Assembly (NCBI GenBank): GCA_001556995.1
Contig: LSKF01000122.1
Span: 1-64,000, forward strand
Length of the DNA: 64,000 nt
Source of the DNA: Erythrobacteraceae bacterium CCH12-C2
Lineage (GTDB): Bacteria; Pseudomonadota; Alphaproteobacteria; Sphingomonadales; Sphingomonadaceae
Direction of reading: 5' to 3'
The stretch's first letter is position 1. Every line of letters starts with the position of its first letter. Below are positions 25,449 to 38,488 of the stretch, one piece after another. The notes below the pieces were generated by a model that searched no databases, was not told the DNA's origin, and saw only the letters and a list, made by a program, of their open reading frames with translations. The position numbers and the translations under genes are program-made.

Positions 25449-26510
25449 ATGTCGCACCACACCACCGCCTTTGCCAAGGCCAGCGCCGTTCTAGCGCTGG
25501 CGAGCCTTGCTCTTTCTGCTTGTGATGCCGGCGGCGGCACGGCTCGCAATTCGGTCCATGCGGTTGGATCATCAACGGTTTATCCCTTCGCCAAGGTGGT
25601 CGCGGAAAACTTTGCCCGCTCGAACCCCGACATGCGTTCGCCGCTGATCGAATCGACGGGCACGGGCAATGGCATCCAGCTGTTCTGCGCCGGGCTCGGC
25701 CCCAACACGCCCGACATGGCCAATGCCTCGCGCCGGATGAAGCCGGGCGAGTTTGAAACCTGCGTCTCCAACGGGGTAGACGAGGTGATCGAATTGCAGG
25801 TCGGGCTCGACGGGATCGCCTTTGCCTCGGCCAAGGGCGGGATCATGCTCAACCTCTCGCCCAAGACCGTCTACGAAGCGATCGCGGCGCGGCCCTATGG
25901 CAAGCCGCAAACGGCCAAGACCTGGCGCGATGTCGATCCCTCGCTGCCGGCCGATCCGATCATCGTCTATGGCCCGCCCAGCACCTCAGGCACGCGCGAT
26001 GCGCTGAAGGAGCTGGTGCTGGAAGTGGGCTGTCAAACGAACCCCGAGATGGCCGCGCTCAAGGACAGTGACGAGACCAGCTTCAAGCAGATCTGCACCG
26101 AAGTGCGGAGCGACGGCGGCTATGTCGACCAGGGCGAGCAGGACAATCTCATCGTCCAGAAGATCGTCGGCAACCCGCGCGCTGTGGGCATCTTCGGGTT
26201 CTCCTATCTCGAAGAGAACGCGGGCCGGGTGCAGGGCTTGCCGATGAACGGGGTCGATCCGACCTACGATAACATCGCCAACTTTGCCTATCCCGGTGCG
26301 CGGGCGATGTATGTCTACGTCAAGAAAGCCCACATGCGCGCGATTCCCGGCCTTGGCAGTTTCATGCAGGAATGGGTCAAGAGCTGGGGCAAGGATGGTC
26401 CGCTCACCCGTGTCGGCATGGTCGCCATGCCCGCCGACCGGATGGAAGCCAATGCCGCCAAGGTGCGCGACCTCACGATCCTGACCAAAGAAGAGCTCGC
26501 CGCCAAGTAA
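25449..26510 (+). CDS. PstS-like phosphate-binding lipoprotein
   Basis: A 353-residue periplasmic solute-binding protein of the PstS/PBP-like family. The lipoprotein signal is ASAVLALASLALSACD. The first binding loop is HAVGSSTVYPFAKVVAENF, followed by ESTGTGNGIQLFCAG, and the hinge-side loop is YGPPSTSGTRDAL, all typical of phosphate-binding proteins. No pstC, pstA or pstB gene lies beside it, so it is an orphan here. It could feed a distant transporter or act as a sensor. There is a 211-bp upstream region with no clear Pho box. Confidence 0.88.
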   Translation: MSHHTTAFAKASAVLALASLALSACDAGGGTARNSVHAVGSSTVYPFAKVVAENFARSNPDMRSPLIESTGTGNGIQLFCAGLGPNTPDMANASRRMKPGEFETCVSNGVDEVIELQVGLDGIAFASAKGGIMLNLSPKTVYEAIAARPYGKPQTAKTWRDVDPSLPADPIIVYGPPSTSGTRDALKELVLEVGCQTNPEMAALKDSDETSFKQICTEVRSDGGYVDQGEQDNLIVQKIVGNPRAVGIFGFSYLEENAGRVQGLPMNGVDPTYDNIANFAYPGARAMYVYVKKAHMRAIPGLGSFMQEWVKSWGKDGPLTRVGMVAMPADRMEANAAKVRDLTILTKEELAAK

Positions 26511-26558
26511 AAGCAGGCAGCATTGCCGGGCCGCGCGCGAAGCGATAGCGTGCTTCCC

Positions 26559-27713
26559 ATGAGCGCGCGGAAAATCGCCCAGTGGCATGACGCCGGCCTG
26601 ATCGACGCGGGCACGCGCGACCGGCTGCTCGCCTACGAAGCCGCCCATGCCCGCCCGCTGGCGCTGTGGGCGGTGTTCGGGATTGGGGCCCTTGCGATCG
26701 GGCTGGGGCTGGTGTCGGTGATTGCCGCCAATTGGGAGGAAATTCCCGGTCAGCTGCGGTTGGGCGTGCATCTTGCGCTGATCGCGGGCGGGCTGGCGGT
26801 ACTGTTTGCGCGCGAGAATCGGATGGTGGCGGCGTCGCCTTGGGCGGTTGAGGCGCTGGTTTTCATCACCACCGCGCTGGGCCTCACCTTCTTCGGCCAC
26901 CTCGGGCAAGTCTATCAGACGTCTTCGCCGCTCTGGCAGCCGCTGGCCGTGTGGCTGCTGCTGTTTGCTCCGTTGCTGCTCATGATGGGGCGCGGCTGGC
27001 CTGCCGCTTTCGCCGTGCTGGGCGGTGCGGTGTGGTGCGCGTGGGAATATGCCTCGGCGATGACCGATTTTGGTGGGGTGCGTGACCCTGGTTTGCTGTG
27101 GCAGCTATGGGTTGGTGTGGCGACGGCCCTGCCGGTAACCCTTGCGCTCCCCGCCGCCGCCTTGCGCGCCCGCAGCACGCGACCTGATTTCTGGCGGAGG
27201 CTGGAGCAATTGGCGTTGACCTATGCTGTGGCCGGAGCCTCGTTCGGCTGCGCGCTCGCCAGCATGGGCGGGTTTGATGATAATGGCGCCTGGGACACGG
27301 GCATGATCACGCTGGCGAGCGGCGGCGTCGCGGTGCTGACCGGCCTCGCGCTGATCCCGGCGCGGCGCGGCATTTCGGGACGGATGGCAGGCGCGATCAT
27401 CGCGGGCGCGGGGCTCGTGCTGGCAGCGGCGCAAGTGATCAACGAGGTGACGGTGCCCGCCGCCGCGCTGTTCATGGCGCTGTGGGTTGGCATTGCCGCT
27501 GCGGCGCTGACGGCGCAGTGGCGCGGGGTGTTCCAGCTTGCCGTGGGGGTCATCGCGCTGCGGCTGATCATCCTCAGCTTCGAGCTGGCGGGCGATCTGC
27601 TGATGAGCGGCTTCGGACTGATCCTTTCCGGTCTGCTGATCCTTGGCGTCGCCTGGGCGGCGGTGCGGGTGTCGAAGCGCTTTGCGCCGCGTGATGAGGA
27701 GGAAGCGGCATGA
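26559..27713 (+). CDS. DUF2157 membrane protein
   Basis: A 384-residue integral membrane protein of the DUF2157 family. A short soluble N-terminus (KIAQWHDAGLIDAGTRDRLL) is followed by about ten hydrophobic segments beginning ALWAVFGIGALAIGLGLVSV. It ends in a basic/acidic tail (RFAPRDEEEAA). The start is ATG 26559; no strong ribosome site is visible. It overlaps the next gene by ATGA, and these two families often occur together. The biochemical role is unknown. Confidence 0.8.
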   Translation: MSARKIAQWHDAGLIDAGTRDRLLAYEAAHARPLALWAVFGIGALAIGLGLVSVIAANWEEIPGQLRLGVHLALIAGGLAVLFARENRMVAASPWAVEALVFITTALGLTFFGHLGQVYQTSSPLWQPLAVWLLLFAPLLLMMGRGWPAAFAVLGGAVWCAWEYASAMTDFGGVRDPGLLWQLWVGVATALPVTLALPAAALRARSTRPDFWRRLEQLALTYAVAGASFGCALASMGGFDDNGAWDTGMITLASGGVAVLTGLALIPARRGISGRMAGAIIAGAGLVLAAAQVINEVTVPAAALFMALWVGIAAAALTAQWRGVFQLAVGVIALRLIILSFELAGDLLMSGFGLILSGLLILGVAWAAVRVSKRFAPRDEEEAA

Positions 27714-28276
27714 GCGCCCTTGCCCGCCTCGCCGCCGTGGTCGCCCCCGCGCTGGGGCTGGCCAGCCTGTGGGCGATGAGCGATACCATCTTCCGCCAAG
27801 GCACCGCGTGGGAGGTGCCGATTGAAGGCTTCGACCCGCGCGACATGCTGCGCGGGCATTATGTCGAGTTCTCCTATGACTGGCCGGGCGTGGCGGAATT
27901 CCGTGATGCGCCGCCGCAGGTGCTGTGTCTCGAAGGCACAGCGCCGCGCCTTGCGCGGGTGGTGCCGATCATCGACGCTGCGGACGGCACCGCTTGCGCC
28001 CATCCGGTGCGGGCCGACACCACCGGCGTCTATGGCTGGGAGGGCCTGACCCGCGGGCGGCTCTATCTTGGGCAGGACCGCGCGGCGGCGATGCAGCGCG
28101 ACTTGCGGGATGGCGAGCAGCGCGGGATCGTCACGATCCGCCAGCGCGAGGACGGCAGCTTCACCCCCATCGCGATCCGCTTCCGCCCGCTGACCGCGCA
28201 GGAAATCGCCGAGCGCGACGCGCAAAATCAACGGGCGGAGGAGCCTGCTCCCCCACCCGTCATCATGTCCGAATAG
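27710..28276 (+). CDS. GDYXXLXY-family membrane-anchored protein
   Basis: A 188-residue protein with one N-terminal membrane anchor (LAAVVAPALGLASLWAM) and an exported domain. The family motif, usually GDY-x2-L-x-Y, is seen as DMLRGHYVEFSYDW near residue 48. It is followed by strands such as RGRLYLGQDRAAAM. It is translationally coupled to the DUF2157 gene. The pair probably forms one membrane unit of unknown function. It ends six bases before the convergent TonB receptor gene. Confidence 0.82.
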   Translation: MSALARLAAVVAPALGLASLWAMSDTIFRQGTAWEVPIEGFDPRDMLRGHYVEFSYDWPGVAEFRDAPPQVLCLEGTAPRLARVVPIIDAADGTACAHPVRADTTGVYGWEGLTRGRLYLGQDRAAAMQRDLRDGEQRGIVTIRQREDGSFTPIAIRFRPLTAQEIAERDAQNQRAEEPAPPPVIMSE

Positions 28277-28282
28277 GATCGG

Positions 28283-30595
28283 TCAGAACTTCGCGGTCAC
28301 TTCCACCCCGTAGAAGCGCGGCTCGCCCGGGATGAAGGTCGGGACGCCGAAGGCCCCGCCGGTGTTGCCCGCATCGAGCAGAAAGTCTTCATTGAAGGCA
28401 TTGCGGATGAAGCCGGCGATCTCATAGCGTTCCTCGGCAAAGCTCACCCCGGCCCGCGCGTTCACCAGCGTCACAGGCCCCTGACTGAGCAGCGCGGTGC
28501 TGGGCACCTGGAAGAAGATCGTGCTGCGGTGGGTGATCGACGGCGTGGCAAAGAAGCGCGCTCCGCCGAAGTCGTAATCCACCGTGAAGCCGCCCGAGGC
28601 CTGCCATTCCGGCTGCAGGCGGAAGCGCGATCCGGCAAGATTGCCGTTGCCGGGATCATTGTCGATCTGGGCATCGATGTAGTTGAAGTTGCCGAACACC
28701 TTGAACCAATCGGCCAAGTCAACCGCCAGTTCACCCTCGACCCCGAGGTTCTTGGCGCTCCCCGCGCTGGCGGTGATGAAGAACCCAGGGCGGGCCGGAT
28801 CCGGCACCGAGACCTGGAAGTTGTCATAGACCTGATAATAGACGCCCAGCGCGGCCGAGACCGGCCCGGAGGCCAGCTTGATCCCGCCTTCGTAGTTCCA
28901 AACGAATTCCTCGTTCACGTCGGTGCGGTTGGGGACCACCACACCGCCGACCCGGCGAGCGTTGATCTGCACCACCGGCGAACGGCGACCGCGCGATACG
29001 GTGGCAAAGACATTCAGGTCGTCGCTGATGCGGTAGAGCGCGTTGAAGCGCGGCAGGACCGCTCCGAAACGATCGTCGCCGGTGAGCTTGCGGCCTTCGG
29101 TGTTGATCCCACCGGGGATCAGCGGCGCACCGGTCAACCGGCTGTTCGGGATGTTCGAGGAGAACGACGAGCGACGATATTCGTCGAGGACGCGGACACC
29201 TGCGGTCAGTTCGAGCGATTCCACCGGGATCCAGGTCGCATCGACGAACACCGAATAGGCTTCGTTGCGGCCCTGATTTTCGAACAGGATCGCGGTGTAG
29301 GGGATGTTGGTCACGCCCAGAGCAGGAACGCTGCCGTCCGGCGCCACGCACAGGCGGCGCGGGTTGGCGAACAGACCGCCGAGGCAGTTCAAGAACACGC
29401 CTTCCTCGGTGGCGAAGGGCACGTTCTGAAGGCCGTCTTCGATGAACGCGTTCCAGCCGAAGCTCGCCCGCAGCGTCTGGCCCGAATAGGTGAAGCGGCC
29501 TTCATGGTTGAACTGCCAGCCCTGCGCCAGTTCGGTGAATTCGAGGAAGGGCGCGGCTGAACCGTCGGCATCGAACACTTCGAGGCTGTCGAATTCGCGG
29601 TAGCCGTTGACGGTGGTGAACGACCAGTCGTCTTCAAACTGGTAATCGAGCGTCAGGTTGAGGTCATAGACTTCGCGGTTGAGGCCAAGCTGATCATCGC
29701 CCAGAACCGCAGCGCCTGCCGGGTTACCGCCGAGGTTGGCGTTCTGGAAGGCGTTGGCCGCGCCGCCGGGCGCGCCCGCGAAGGCCGGGAAGGTGTTGGA
29801 AATGAAGGGCGTGCCGCCATTGCGCTGCTGATCGTAGGTGCCGATCAGGTCAACGGTCAGATCGTCGGTCGGGGTCCAACGTACCGAGGCGCGCAGGCCA
29901 AGCTGGTTCTGAGCGTAGAGATCCTCTTCCTGATTGGGGTTGAGGTTCTCGACATAGCCATCGCGCGTGCGCCATTCACCGGCAATGCGCGCAGCGAGCA
30001 CGTCCGAACCAAAGTTGATGTATCCGCCCAGCAGCGTCTGGTTGAAATTGCCGTAACCGCCACGGATTTCGCCTTCAAAGCCCGCGCGCGGCTTGGCCGA
30101 GACGAGGCTGATCGCGCCGACAGCCGATGCGGTGCCGAACAGGGTCGCCTGCGGACCCTTGATCACCTCGATGCGTTCCATGTCGTAGATCGCCTGATAC
30201 GATCCGCGCGAACGCGAGATATCGACGCCGTTGTAATAGAGCGTGATGCGCGGGCCTTCCTGCGCCGAGCCGCTGTCCGAGGTGATCCCGCGGATCACGA
30301 CGCCAGGGTTGTTGGCGCTCTGCTCCTGGATCAGCAGGCCGGGGGTGTAATAGGACAACTCATCGAGGTCAGTCACGCCGAGTTCGCGGATACGCTGCCC
30401 GCTCACCGCAGTGATGGTGATCGGCACGTCGAGCGCGCGCTGCTCGATCTTTTGCGAGGTGACGATGATCTGATTGCCCGAGCCGCTATCTTCGGTTTCG
30501 GTTTCGCTATCCTGCGCGAAAACGGCCTGCGGTGCGGCGGCAAGAACGGCGGTGAGCGCGACCAGAGAGACGCGCGAGAAGGGGGTGCGGGTCAT
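28283..30595 (-). CDS. TonB-dependent outer membrane receptor
   Basis: A 770-residue outer-membrane transporter. The signal peptide (SLVALTAVLAAAPQAVFAQ) is followed by a TonB-box-like QIIVTSQK and the plug domain (ITAVSGQRIRELGVTDLDEL, GVVIRGITSDSG, DMERIEVIKGPQATLFGTAS). The rest is a 22-strand beta-barrel ending in a C-terminal phenylalanine (VEVTAKF). The ligand is unknown. No siderophore, vitamin B12 or carbohydrate genes are adjacent. It begins 190 bp upstream of the ftsK stop; that gap holds only a weak hairpin. Confidence 0.93.
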   Translation of the reverse strand: MTRTPFSRVSLVALTAVLAAAPQAVFAQDSETETEDSGSGNQIIVTSQKIEQRALDVPITITAVSGQRIRELGVTDLDELSYYTPGLLIQEQSANNPGVVIRGITSDSGSAQEGPRITLYYNGVDISRSRGSYQAIYDMERIEVIKGPQATLFGTASAVGAISLVSAKPRAGFEGEIRGGYGNFNQTLLGGYINFGSDVLAARIAGEWRTRDGYVENLNPNQEEDLYAQNQLGLRASVRWTPTDDLTVDLIGTYDQQRNGGTPFISNTFPAFAGAPGGAANAFQNANLGGNPAGAAVLGDDQLGLNREVYDLNLTLDYQFEDDWSFTTVNGYREFDSLEVFDADGSAAPFLEFTELAQGWQFNHEGRFTYSGQTLRASFGWNAFIEDGLQNVPFATEEGVFLNCLGGLFANPRRLCVAPDGSVPALGVTNIPYTAILFENQGRNEAYSVFVDATWIPVESLELTAGVRVLDEYRRSSFSSNIPNSRLTGAPLIPGGINTEGRKLTGDDRFGAVLPRFNALYRISDDLNVFATVSRGRRSPVVQINARRVGGVVVPNRTDVNEEFVWNYEGGIKLASGPVSAALGVYYQVYDNFQVSVPDPARPGFFITASAGSAKNLGVEGELAVDLADWFKVFGNFNYIDAQIDNDPGNGNLAGSRFRLQPEWQASGGFTVDYDFGGARFFATPSITHRSTIFFQVPSTALLSQGPVTLVNARAGVSFAEERYEIAGFIRNAFNEDFLLDAGNTGGAFGVPTFIPGEPRFYGVEVTAKF

Positions 30596-30786
30596 TGTCT
30601 TTTGGCTTCCCTGTTGGTGAAGAGAGGCCTCGCTCGTGGCACCGATCAGTGACGGCGCAGCGACCGGACAACTAAGTTTCAGTTACGCACTGATTACAGT
30701 TTTGAGACGTTGCAGAATTGCATCTCTGGGGGTCATTTGCGGCAGCCGACCCGCACAATCCCGCGCCTTTTGGGATTATTGAGGCG

Positions 30787-33207
30787 CTATAAGGGGTTCC
30801 CGTCCCGGTCGCGGTAAATCTCGCGCCGCCCGACGTGATTGGCCGGGCCGACGAGGCCATCTTCCTCCATCCGCTCGATCCATTTGGCGGCAGTGTTGTA
30901 GCCCACGCCCATCTGGCGCTGGAGCCAGCTTCCGCTCGCCTTCTGGTTCTCGAACACGATCTGGCAGGCCTGACGATACTTGCGCTCTTCCGGGTTGTCC
31001 GACGCGGTCAGATCATCGTCAAAGCCGAAGCCTGCATCCTCGGGCTCTTCGGTGACGGCATCGACATATTCGGGCGCACCTTGCCCGCGCCAGAAATCGG
31101 CCACCGCCTCGACCTCCTCGTCGGAGACGAAGGGACCGTGGACGCGCACCATCGCGCCGGTATTGGGCTTATAGAGCATGTCGCCCCGGCCCAGCAGCTG
31201 CTCCGCACCCTGTTCGCCAAGGATGGTGCGGCTGTCGATCCGGCTCGTCACCTTGAAGCTGATGCGGGTCGGCAGGTTGGCCTTGATCACGCCGGTGATA
31301 ACATCGACCGAGGGACGCTGGGTCGCCATGATCAGGTGGATGCCCGCCGCGCGTGATTTCTGGCTGAGGCGCTGAATCAGCACTTCGATTTCCTTGCCCA
31401 CCGTGACCATCAGGTCCGCGAGCTCGTCGACGATCAGCACGATCTGCGGCAGCGGCTGGTAATCGAGCTGTTCTTCCTCGAACAATTGCTCGCCGGTTTC
31501 GGGGTTGAACCCGGTCTGCACCCGGCGGCCCAGAGGCTTGCCCTTGGCAATCGCGGCCGAGACCTTCTCGTTGAAGGAATGGATATTGCGCGAGGAGATC
31601 GCGCTCATCATCCGGTAGCGCCGCTCCATCTCCTCGACCGCCCATTTGAGCGCGCGCACGGATTTGTGCGGCTCGGTCACTACTGGGGAGAGCAGGTGCG
31701 GGATATCGTCATAGGTCTTGAGTTCGAGCACCTTGGGATCGATCAGGATCAGGCGCAGCTCGGCGGGCGTAAACCTGTAGAGCAGCGAGAGCAGGATCAC
31801 GTTGAGGCCCACGGACTTGCCCGATCCGGTGGTCCCGGCCACCAGCAGGTGCGGCATCGCGGCAAGATCGGCGATCACCGGCTCGCCCGCGATATCCTTG
31901 CCCAGAATGATCGGCAGACTGCCCTTGGCGTCGGCAAAATCGGCGCAGGCGGCCAGCTCCTTCAGCATCACCATCTGGCGATCCTGATTGGGCAATTCGA
32001 TCCCCATCACCGTGCGCCCCGGGATCGGGGAGACGCGGGCGGAAATCGCGCTCATATTGCGGGCGATGTCTTCGGCAAGGCCGATGATGCGGCTCGCCTT
32101 GATCCCAGGGGCAGGCTCGAGCTCATACATGGTGACCACCGGCCCGGTGCGCACCGCCGTGATCTCGCCCTTCACGTTGAAGTCGTCGAGCACATTCTCA
32201 AGCAGCCGGGCGTTGCGCTCCAGCGCCAGCTTGTCGAGCTTGGGGGCTTTCTCCGCAGGCGGCTCGGCCAAAAGATCAAGGCTCGGGAGCTTGTAGGCGG
32301 CGAACATATCGCCCTGCGCTGACTTTGCTGGCTGCGCACGCTTGGGCGGGGCGCTGGGATCGCTGATTTCGGGCGCGCGGCGGGGGCGTTCATCGGCGAC
32401 GGTGGCAGAAGCGTCGCCCTTGGCCATGCGGCGGGGGCGGATCGCCGGGGCATCCTCATCCTCATCCCCTGCAAACGCCAGTGCGGGCACCCGCGAGCGT
32501 CCGGGCAGCGGCAAGCGGCGCGCGAGGCCAGCGAGCGATCCGCCGCCAAGGAACTCCGGCAGGCTCATCAGCACCCGCCAGTCGATCGCGAAAATCCGGG
32601 TCAGGAGCGCGACGCCGAGCGCGAGGCAGGTGAGCGCCGTGCCGAGGATTACCCAGCCTTCGGCCTCAGGCCCAAACCGCGCCGCCACCGCCTGCACCGC
32701 GCTGGCACCGAGCAGGCCCGCAAGCCCCCCCGATTGCGCGGGCAAGGTGCCGCCCGGCCCTTCGAAAGCGAGCGCCAGCACCGTGGCGATCAGCGTCATC
32801 GCGATCAGCAAGAGCGCCGTCGGCATCCACCAGGCGGTGGTTTCAGGCTCATCGCCATTCTCGACATCGCGCCACAGCTTGCGCGCCGAGACATAAAGCA
32901 GCGGCAGCAGCAGCGCAGCGGGCAGGCCGAATACGAGCAGCACCCGGTCCGCCACCCATGCCCCGCCAAGGCCCATCCAGTTCGCGACCGCGGCCGGATC
33001 GGCGGCGGTCGAGGGGCTGGGGTCGGTCTGGGTGTAGCTCGCCAATGCCAGCGCAAGGAACACCATCGCCCCCAGCAGCAGGCCCGCGCCGGTCATCTGC
33101 ACCAGCCGCCGCAGACTGCGACGCAGGCCAGCACGCCATTCGGCGTCCGATTGGCGAACGGGGGTCTGCCGACCGGATTTGGCAGGTGGGGCCGCGCGGC
33201 TGGCCAT
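30787..33207 (-). CDS. ftsK: DNA translocase FtsK
   Basis: Pumps DNA at the division septum and triggers XerCD resolution at dif. The 806 residues contain a basic N-terminus, four membrane segments (about residues 35-215), a short linker and the motor. Walker A is AGTTGSGKSVGLN near residue 456, and Walker B is QIVLIVDELADLM. The winged-helix gamma domain that reads polar sequences is at the end (ASGSWLQRQMGVGYNTAAKW). The linker is shorter than in enterobacteria. ATG 33207 is preferred over ATG 33213 and GTG 33231 because AGGAG lies eight bases before it. Confidence 0.95.
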   Translation of the reverse strand: MASRAAPPAKSGRQTPVRQSDAEWRAGLRRSLRRLVQMTGAGLLLGAMVFLALALASYTQTDPSPSTAADPAAVANWMGLGGAWVADRVLLVFGLPAALLLPLLYVSARKLWRDVENGDEPETTAWWMPTALLLIAMTLIATVLALAFEGPGGTLPAQSGGLAGLLGASAVQAVAARFGPEAEGWVILGTALTCLALGVALLTRIFAIDWRVLMSLPEFLGGGSLAGLARRLPLPGRSRVPALAFAGDEDEDAPAIRPRRMAKGDASATVADERPRRAPEISDPSAPPKRAQPAKSAQGDMFAAYKLPSLDLLAEPPAEKAPKLDKLALERNARLLENVLDDFNVKGEITAVRTGPVVTMYELEPAPGIKASRIIGLAEDIARNMSAISARVSPIPGRTVMGIELPNQDRQMVMLKELAACADFADAKGSLPIILGKDIAGEPVIADLAAMPHLLVAGTTGSGKSVGLNVILLSLLYRFTPAELRLILIDPKVLELKTYDDIPHLLSPVVTEPHKSVRALKWAVEEMERRYRMMSAISSRNIHSFNEKVSAAIAKGKPLGRRVQTGFNPETGEQLFEEEQLDYQPLPQIVLIVDELADLMVTVGKEIEVLIQRLSQKSRAAGIHLIMATQRPSVDVITGVIKANLPTRISFKVTSRIDSRTILGEQGAEQLLGRGDMLYKPNTGAMVRVHGPFVSDEEVEAVADFWRGQGAPEYVDAVTEEPEDAGFGFDDDLTASDNPEERKYRQACQIVFENQKASGSWLQRQMGVGYNTAAKWIERMEEDGLVGPANHVGRREIYRDRDGNPL

Positions 33208-33326
33208 GATCATGTCTCCTGAGCGGAACACATCATGAATCCTTCCACGCTTTCGGTCAAGGAAAGAGCGGTGAGCTTAGTCCAATGCGCGGTTGCCCGC
33301 GCTTGCGGCCTTCGGAAATCGCCCGA

Positions 33327-33814
33327 TCAGGGCGTCAGCACCACATCCTGCGCCGGATCACGCGCGGTGAAGATCAGGGTCGGCACCTTGGTCCCGCTCC
33401 CGATATTCACGCGGTTCTGTTGCCGTGCCCAGACATCGGTGAGGATCTGCGAATTGATCGTCACCCGCGCGGCTGGCGCTGGCGCGGGGGCTTCCTGATA
33501 GACCATCAGGCTGCCGCCCTTGATCTCGCTCCCGACATAGTCCGGGGTCACGATCGTGCCATCGACCAGCAGCACAAACCGCTGCGCGACATAGCGGGCA
33601 AAGGCCTCACGGCTGGCGGCGCTACCGACGACATCGGGGTTCTTCGCCCCCTGCACCCGGAGCGCGTGCTCGGCATCATGCGCGGGCACCTGATGCACCA
33701 GCTCCATCATCCCGGTGCGCGGGTTCAAGGACAGCGTGCTGATCGCAATCTTCTGCTGATGCGCCAGCACCGGAGCGGCCAGCACCAGCGCAAGCAGCAG
33801 GAGCAGCCGCCGGA

Positions 33815-33818
<4 letters not shown>
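33327..33818 (-). CDS. DUF6702-like periplasmic protein
   Basis: A 163-residue exported protein. The signal peptide is RRLLLLLALVLAAPVLAHQQ, and the first mature residues (KIAISTLSLNPRTGMMELVHQ) resemble the DUF6702 family found next to M1-type peptidases. It overlaps the upstream M1 peptidase gene by four bases (33815-33818), so the two are translated together. No catalytic residues are apparent. A small accessory role for the peptidase is an inference from context. Confidence 0.72.
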
Positions 33819-36600
<2,782 letters not shown>

Positions 36601-36618
36601 TCACCGGAGACCCCACTG

Positions 36619-37731
36619 ATGAAAACCCGCGCCGCCGTTGCCTTTGCCGCCAAGCAGCCGCTCGAAATCGTCGAGCTCGATCTCGAAGGCCCCAAGGCCG
36701 GCGAAGTGCTGGTCGAGATCATGGCGACGGGCATTTGCCACACCGACGCCTACACCCTCGACGGCTTCGACAGCGAGGGCATCTTCCCGAGCGTGCTCGG
36801 CCATGAAGGCGCCGGGATCGTGCGCGAGGTCGGCGCGGGTGTCACCAGCGTAAAGCCGGGCGATCACGTGATCCCGCTCTACACCCCCGAATGCCGCCAG
36901 TGTAAGTCGTGCCTCAGCGGCAAGACCAACCTGTGCACCGCGATCCGGGCAACGCAGGGCAAGGGGCTGATGCCCGATGGCACCACCCGCTTCAGCTACA
37001 AGGGCCAGCCGATCTTCCACTACATGGGCTGTTCGACCTTCTCGAACTTCACCGTCCTCCCTGAAATCGCGGTCGCCAAGATCCGTGAGGACGCGCCGTT
37101 CCAGAGCGCCTGCTACATCGGCTGCGGCGTGACCACCGGGGTCGGCGCGGTGACCAACACCGCCAAGGTGCAGGTCGGCGACAACGTCGTCGTGTTCGGC
37201 CTCGGCGGGATCGGCCTCAACGTCATTCAAGGCGCGCGGCTCGCGGGTGCCAACCTCATCATCGGGGTCGACATCAATCCGGCACGCGAGGAATGGGGCA
37301 AGCGCTTCGGCATGACCCACTTCCTGAACTCCAAAGGCATGAGCCGCGAGGCGGTCGTCGCCAAGGTGGTCGAAATGACCGATGGCGGCGCGGATTACAC
37401 CTTCGATGCCACCGGCAATACCGAAGTGATGCGCACCGCACTGGAAGCCTGCCACCGCGGCTGGGGCACCTCGATCATCATCGGCGTGGCCGAAGCGGGC
37501 AAGGAAATCGCCACCCGCCCGTTCCAGCTCGTCACCGGGCGCAACTGGCGCGGCACCGCGTTCGGCGGGGCCAAGGGCCGCACCGATGTGCCCAAGATCG
37601 TCGACATGTACATGACCGGCAAGATCGAAATCGACCCGATGATCACTCACGTCATGGGCCTTGAGGAGATCAACACCGCCTTCGATCTGATGCACGAAGG
37701 CAAGTCGATCCGCAGCGTGGTGGTGTTCTAG
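36619..37731 (+). CDS. frmA: S-(hydroxymethyl)glutathione dehydrogenase / class III alcohol dehydrogenase
   Basis: Detoxifies formaldehyde as its glutathione adduct and also reduces S-nitrosoglutathione. The 370-residue length is standard. The catalytic zinc site is [14 protein letters not shown] with [13 protein letters not shown], and the four-cysteine structural zinc loop is [17 protein letters not shown]. The nucleotide fold [18 protein letters not shown] binds NAD. No frmB/fghA hydrolase is adjacent. Its TAG stop shares CTAG with the convergent flavin reductase gene. Confidence 0.95.
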   Translation: MKTRAAVAFAAKQPLEIVELDLEGPKAGEVLVEIMATGICHTDAYTLDGFDSEGIFPSVLGHEGAGIVREVGAGVTSVKPGDHVIPLYTPECRQCKSCLSGKTNLCTAIRATQGKGLMPDGTTRFSYKGQPIFHYMGCSTFSNFTVLPEIAVAKIREDAPFQSACYIGCGVTTGVGAVTNTAKVQVGDNVVVFGLGGIGLNVIQGARLAGANLIIGVDINPAREEWGKRFGMTHFLNSKGMSREAVVAKVVEMTDGGADYTFDATGNTEVMRTALEACHRGWGTSIIIGVAEAGKEIATRPFQLVTGRNWRGTAFGGAKGRTDVPKIVDMYMTGKIEIDPMITHVMGLEEINTAFDLMHEGKSIRSVVVF

Positions 37732-38300
37732 GGGCGTTGCTCCAACCCGGCGAACCGCCCGCCATGAAACACCAGCGGGCGGCGTCCGGCTGCGCCCTGT
37801 GCCATGCCGGTCACCTCGCCGAGGATCAGCGTGTGATCGCCCGCGTCATGCACCGCAAAGCGGCGGCACGCGACATGGGCCAGCGCGCCGCGGATCACCG
37901 GCAAGCCGCCCTCTCCCGCCTCAAAATCCTCGGGCAGCAAGGCGCTATCCCCCCGCGCGGCATAGCGCCGGGCGAGCGCCTGCTGGTCTTCAGCCAGAAT
38001 GCTGAAGGCGAAGCTTGTCGCCCCAGCATAGGCAGCAAACTGGCTCGATGAATTCTGGAGGCACCAGCTTACCAGCATCGGTTCGAGCGAGACCGAGACC
38101 AGCGAATTGATCGTCATCGCCGAAATCGCACCTGACTCCGAGACATGCGAAACCACCGCAACGCCGGTCGCGAATTGGCCCATCAGCTGCCGAAAGGCGA
38201 GCGTGGTGGCCGGGGTATCCGGGGCGGAAGCGGGCAAGGGGGTCTCCGGCGGAGGGGTTGCAGGCAGGCGGGTCAGCGGGTGGTGCGCGCCTTGCGGCAT
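37728..38300 (-). CDS. Flavin reductase-like domain protein
   Basis: A 190-residue protein of the FMN-binding split-barrel flavin reductase family, which supplies reduced flavin to two-component monooxygenases. [20 protein letters not shown], then [20 protein letters not shown] and [19 protein letters not shown], are the family hallmarks. The Pro-rich first 30 residues look unstructured. The start is ATG 38300; the frame upstream to 38354 is not needed. No partner monooxygenase is in the window. Confidence 0.87.
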   Translation of the reverse strand: MPQGAHHPLTRLPATPPPETPLPASAPDTPATTLAFRQLMGQFATGVAVVSHVSESGAISAMTINSLVSVSLEPMLVSWCLQNSSSQFAAYAGATSFAFSILAEDQQALARRYAARGDSALLPEDFEAGEGGLPVIRGALAHVACRRFAVHDAGDHTLILGEVTGMAQGAAGRRPLVFHGGRFAGLEQRP

Positions 38301-38488
38301 GGCTCTTCCCCTTGTCAATCGATCGCGGCCCGCGCGGTTCCTAGTCAGCCGCAATCGCCCGCGCCATCGCAGCCTGTGGTTAACCGCGTGGTTACACCGT
38401 CTCCGCTAAGGCAGAACAGCCGCACACCCTGCCGCTCTCCCGCGCGCAGGCACTACGGCGGCAACCGCCTCGGGCGCAGCAGGTGAGC

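Noticed and set aside
30596-30786. A terminator or regulatory RNA between ftsK and the TonB receptor gene
   Set aside because: The only hairpin found (AATCCC/GGGATT) is six bases with no T-run, and no conserved element is recognisable.
36862-36873. GATCACGTGATC palindrome as a third parS site
   Set aside because: Only the central CACGTG matches; the flanks do not, and the sequence is explained by codons of the alcohol dehydrogenase.
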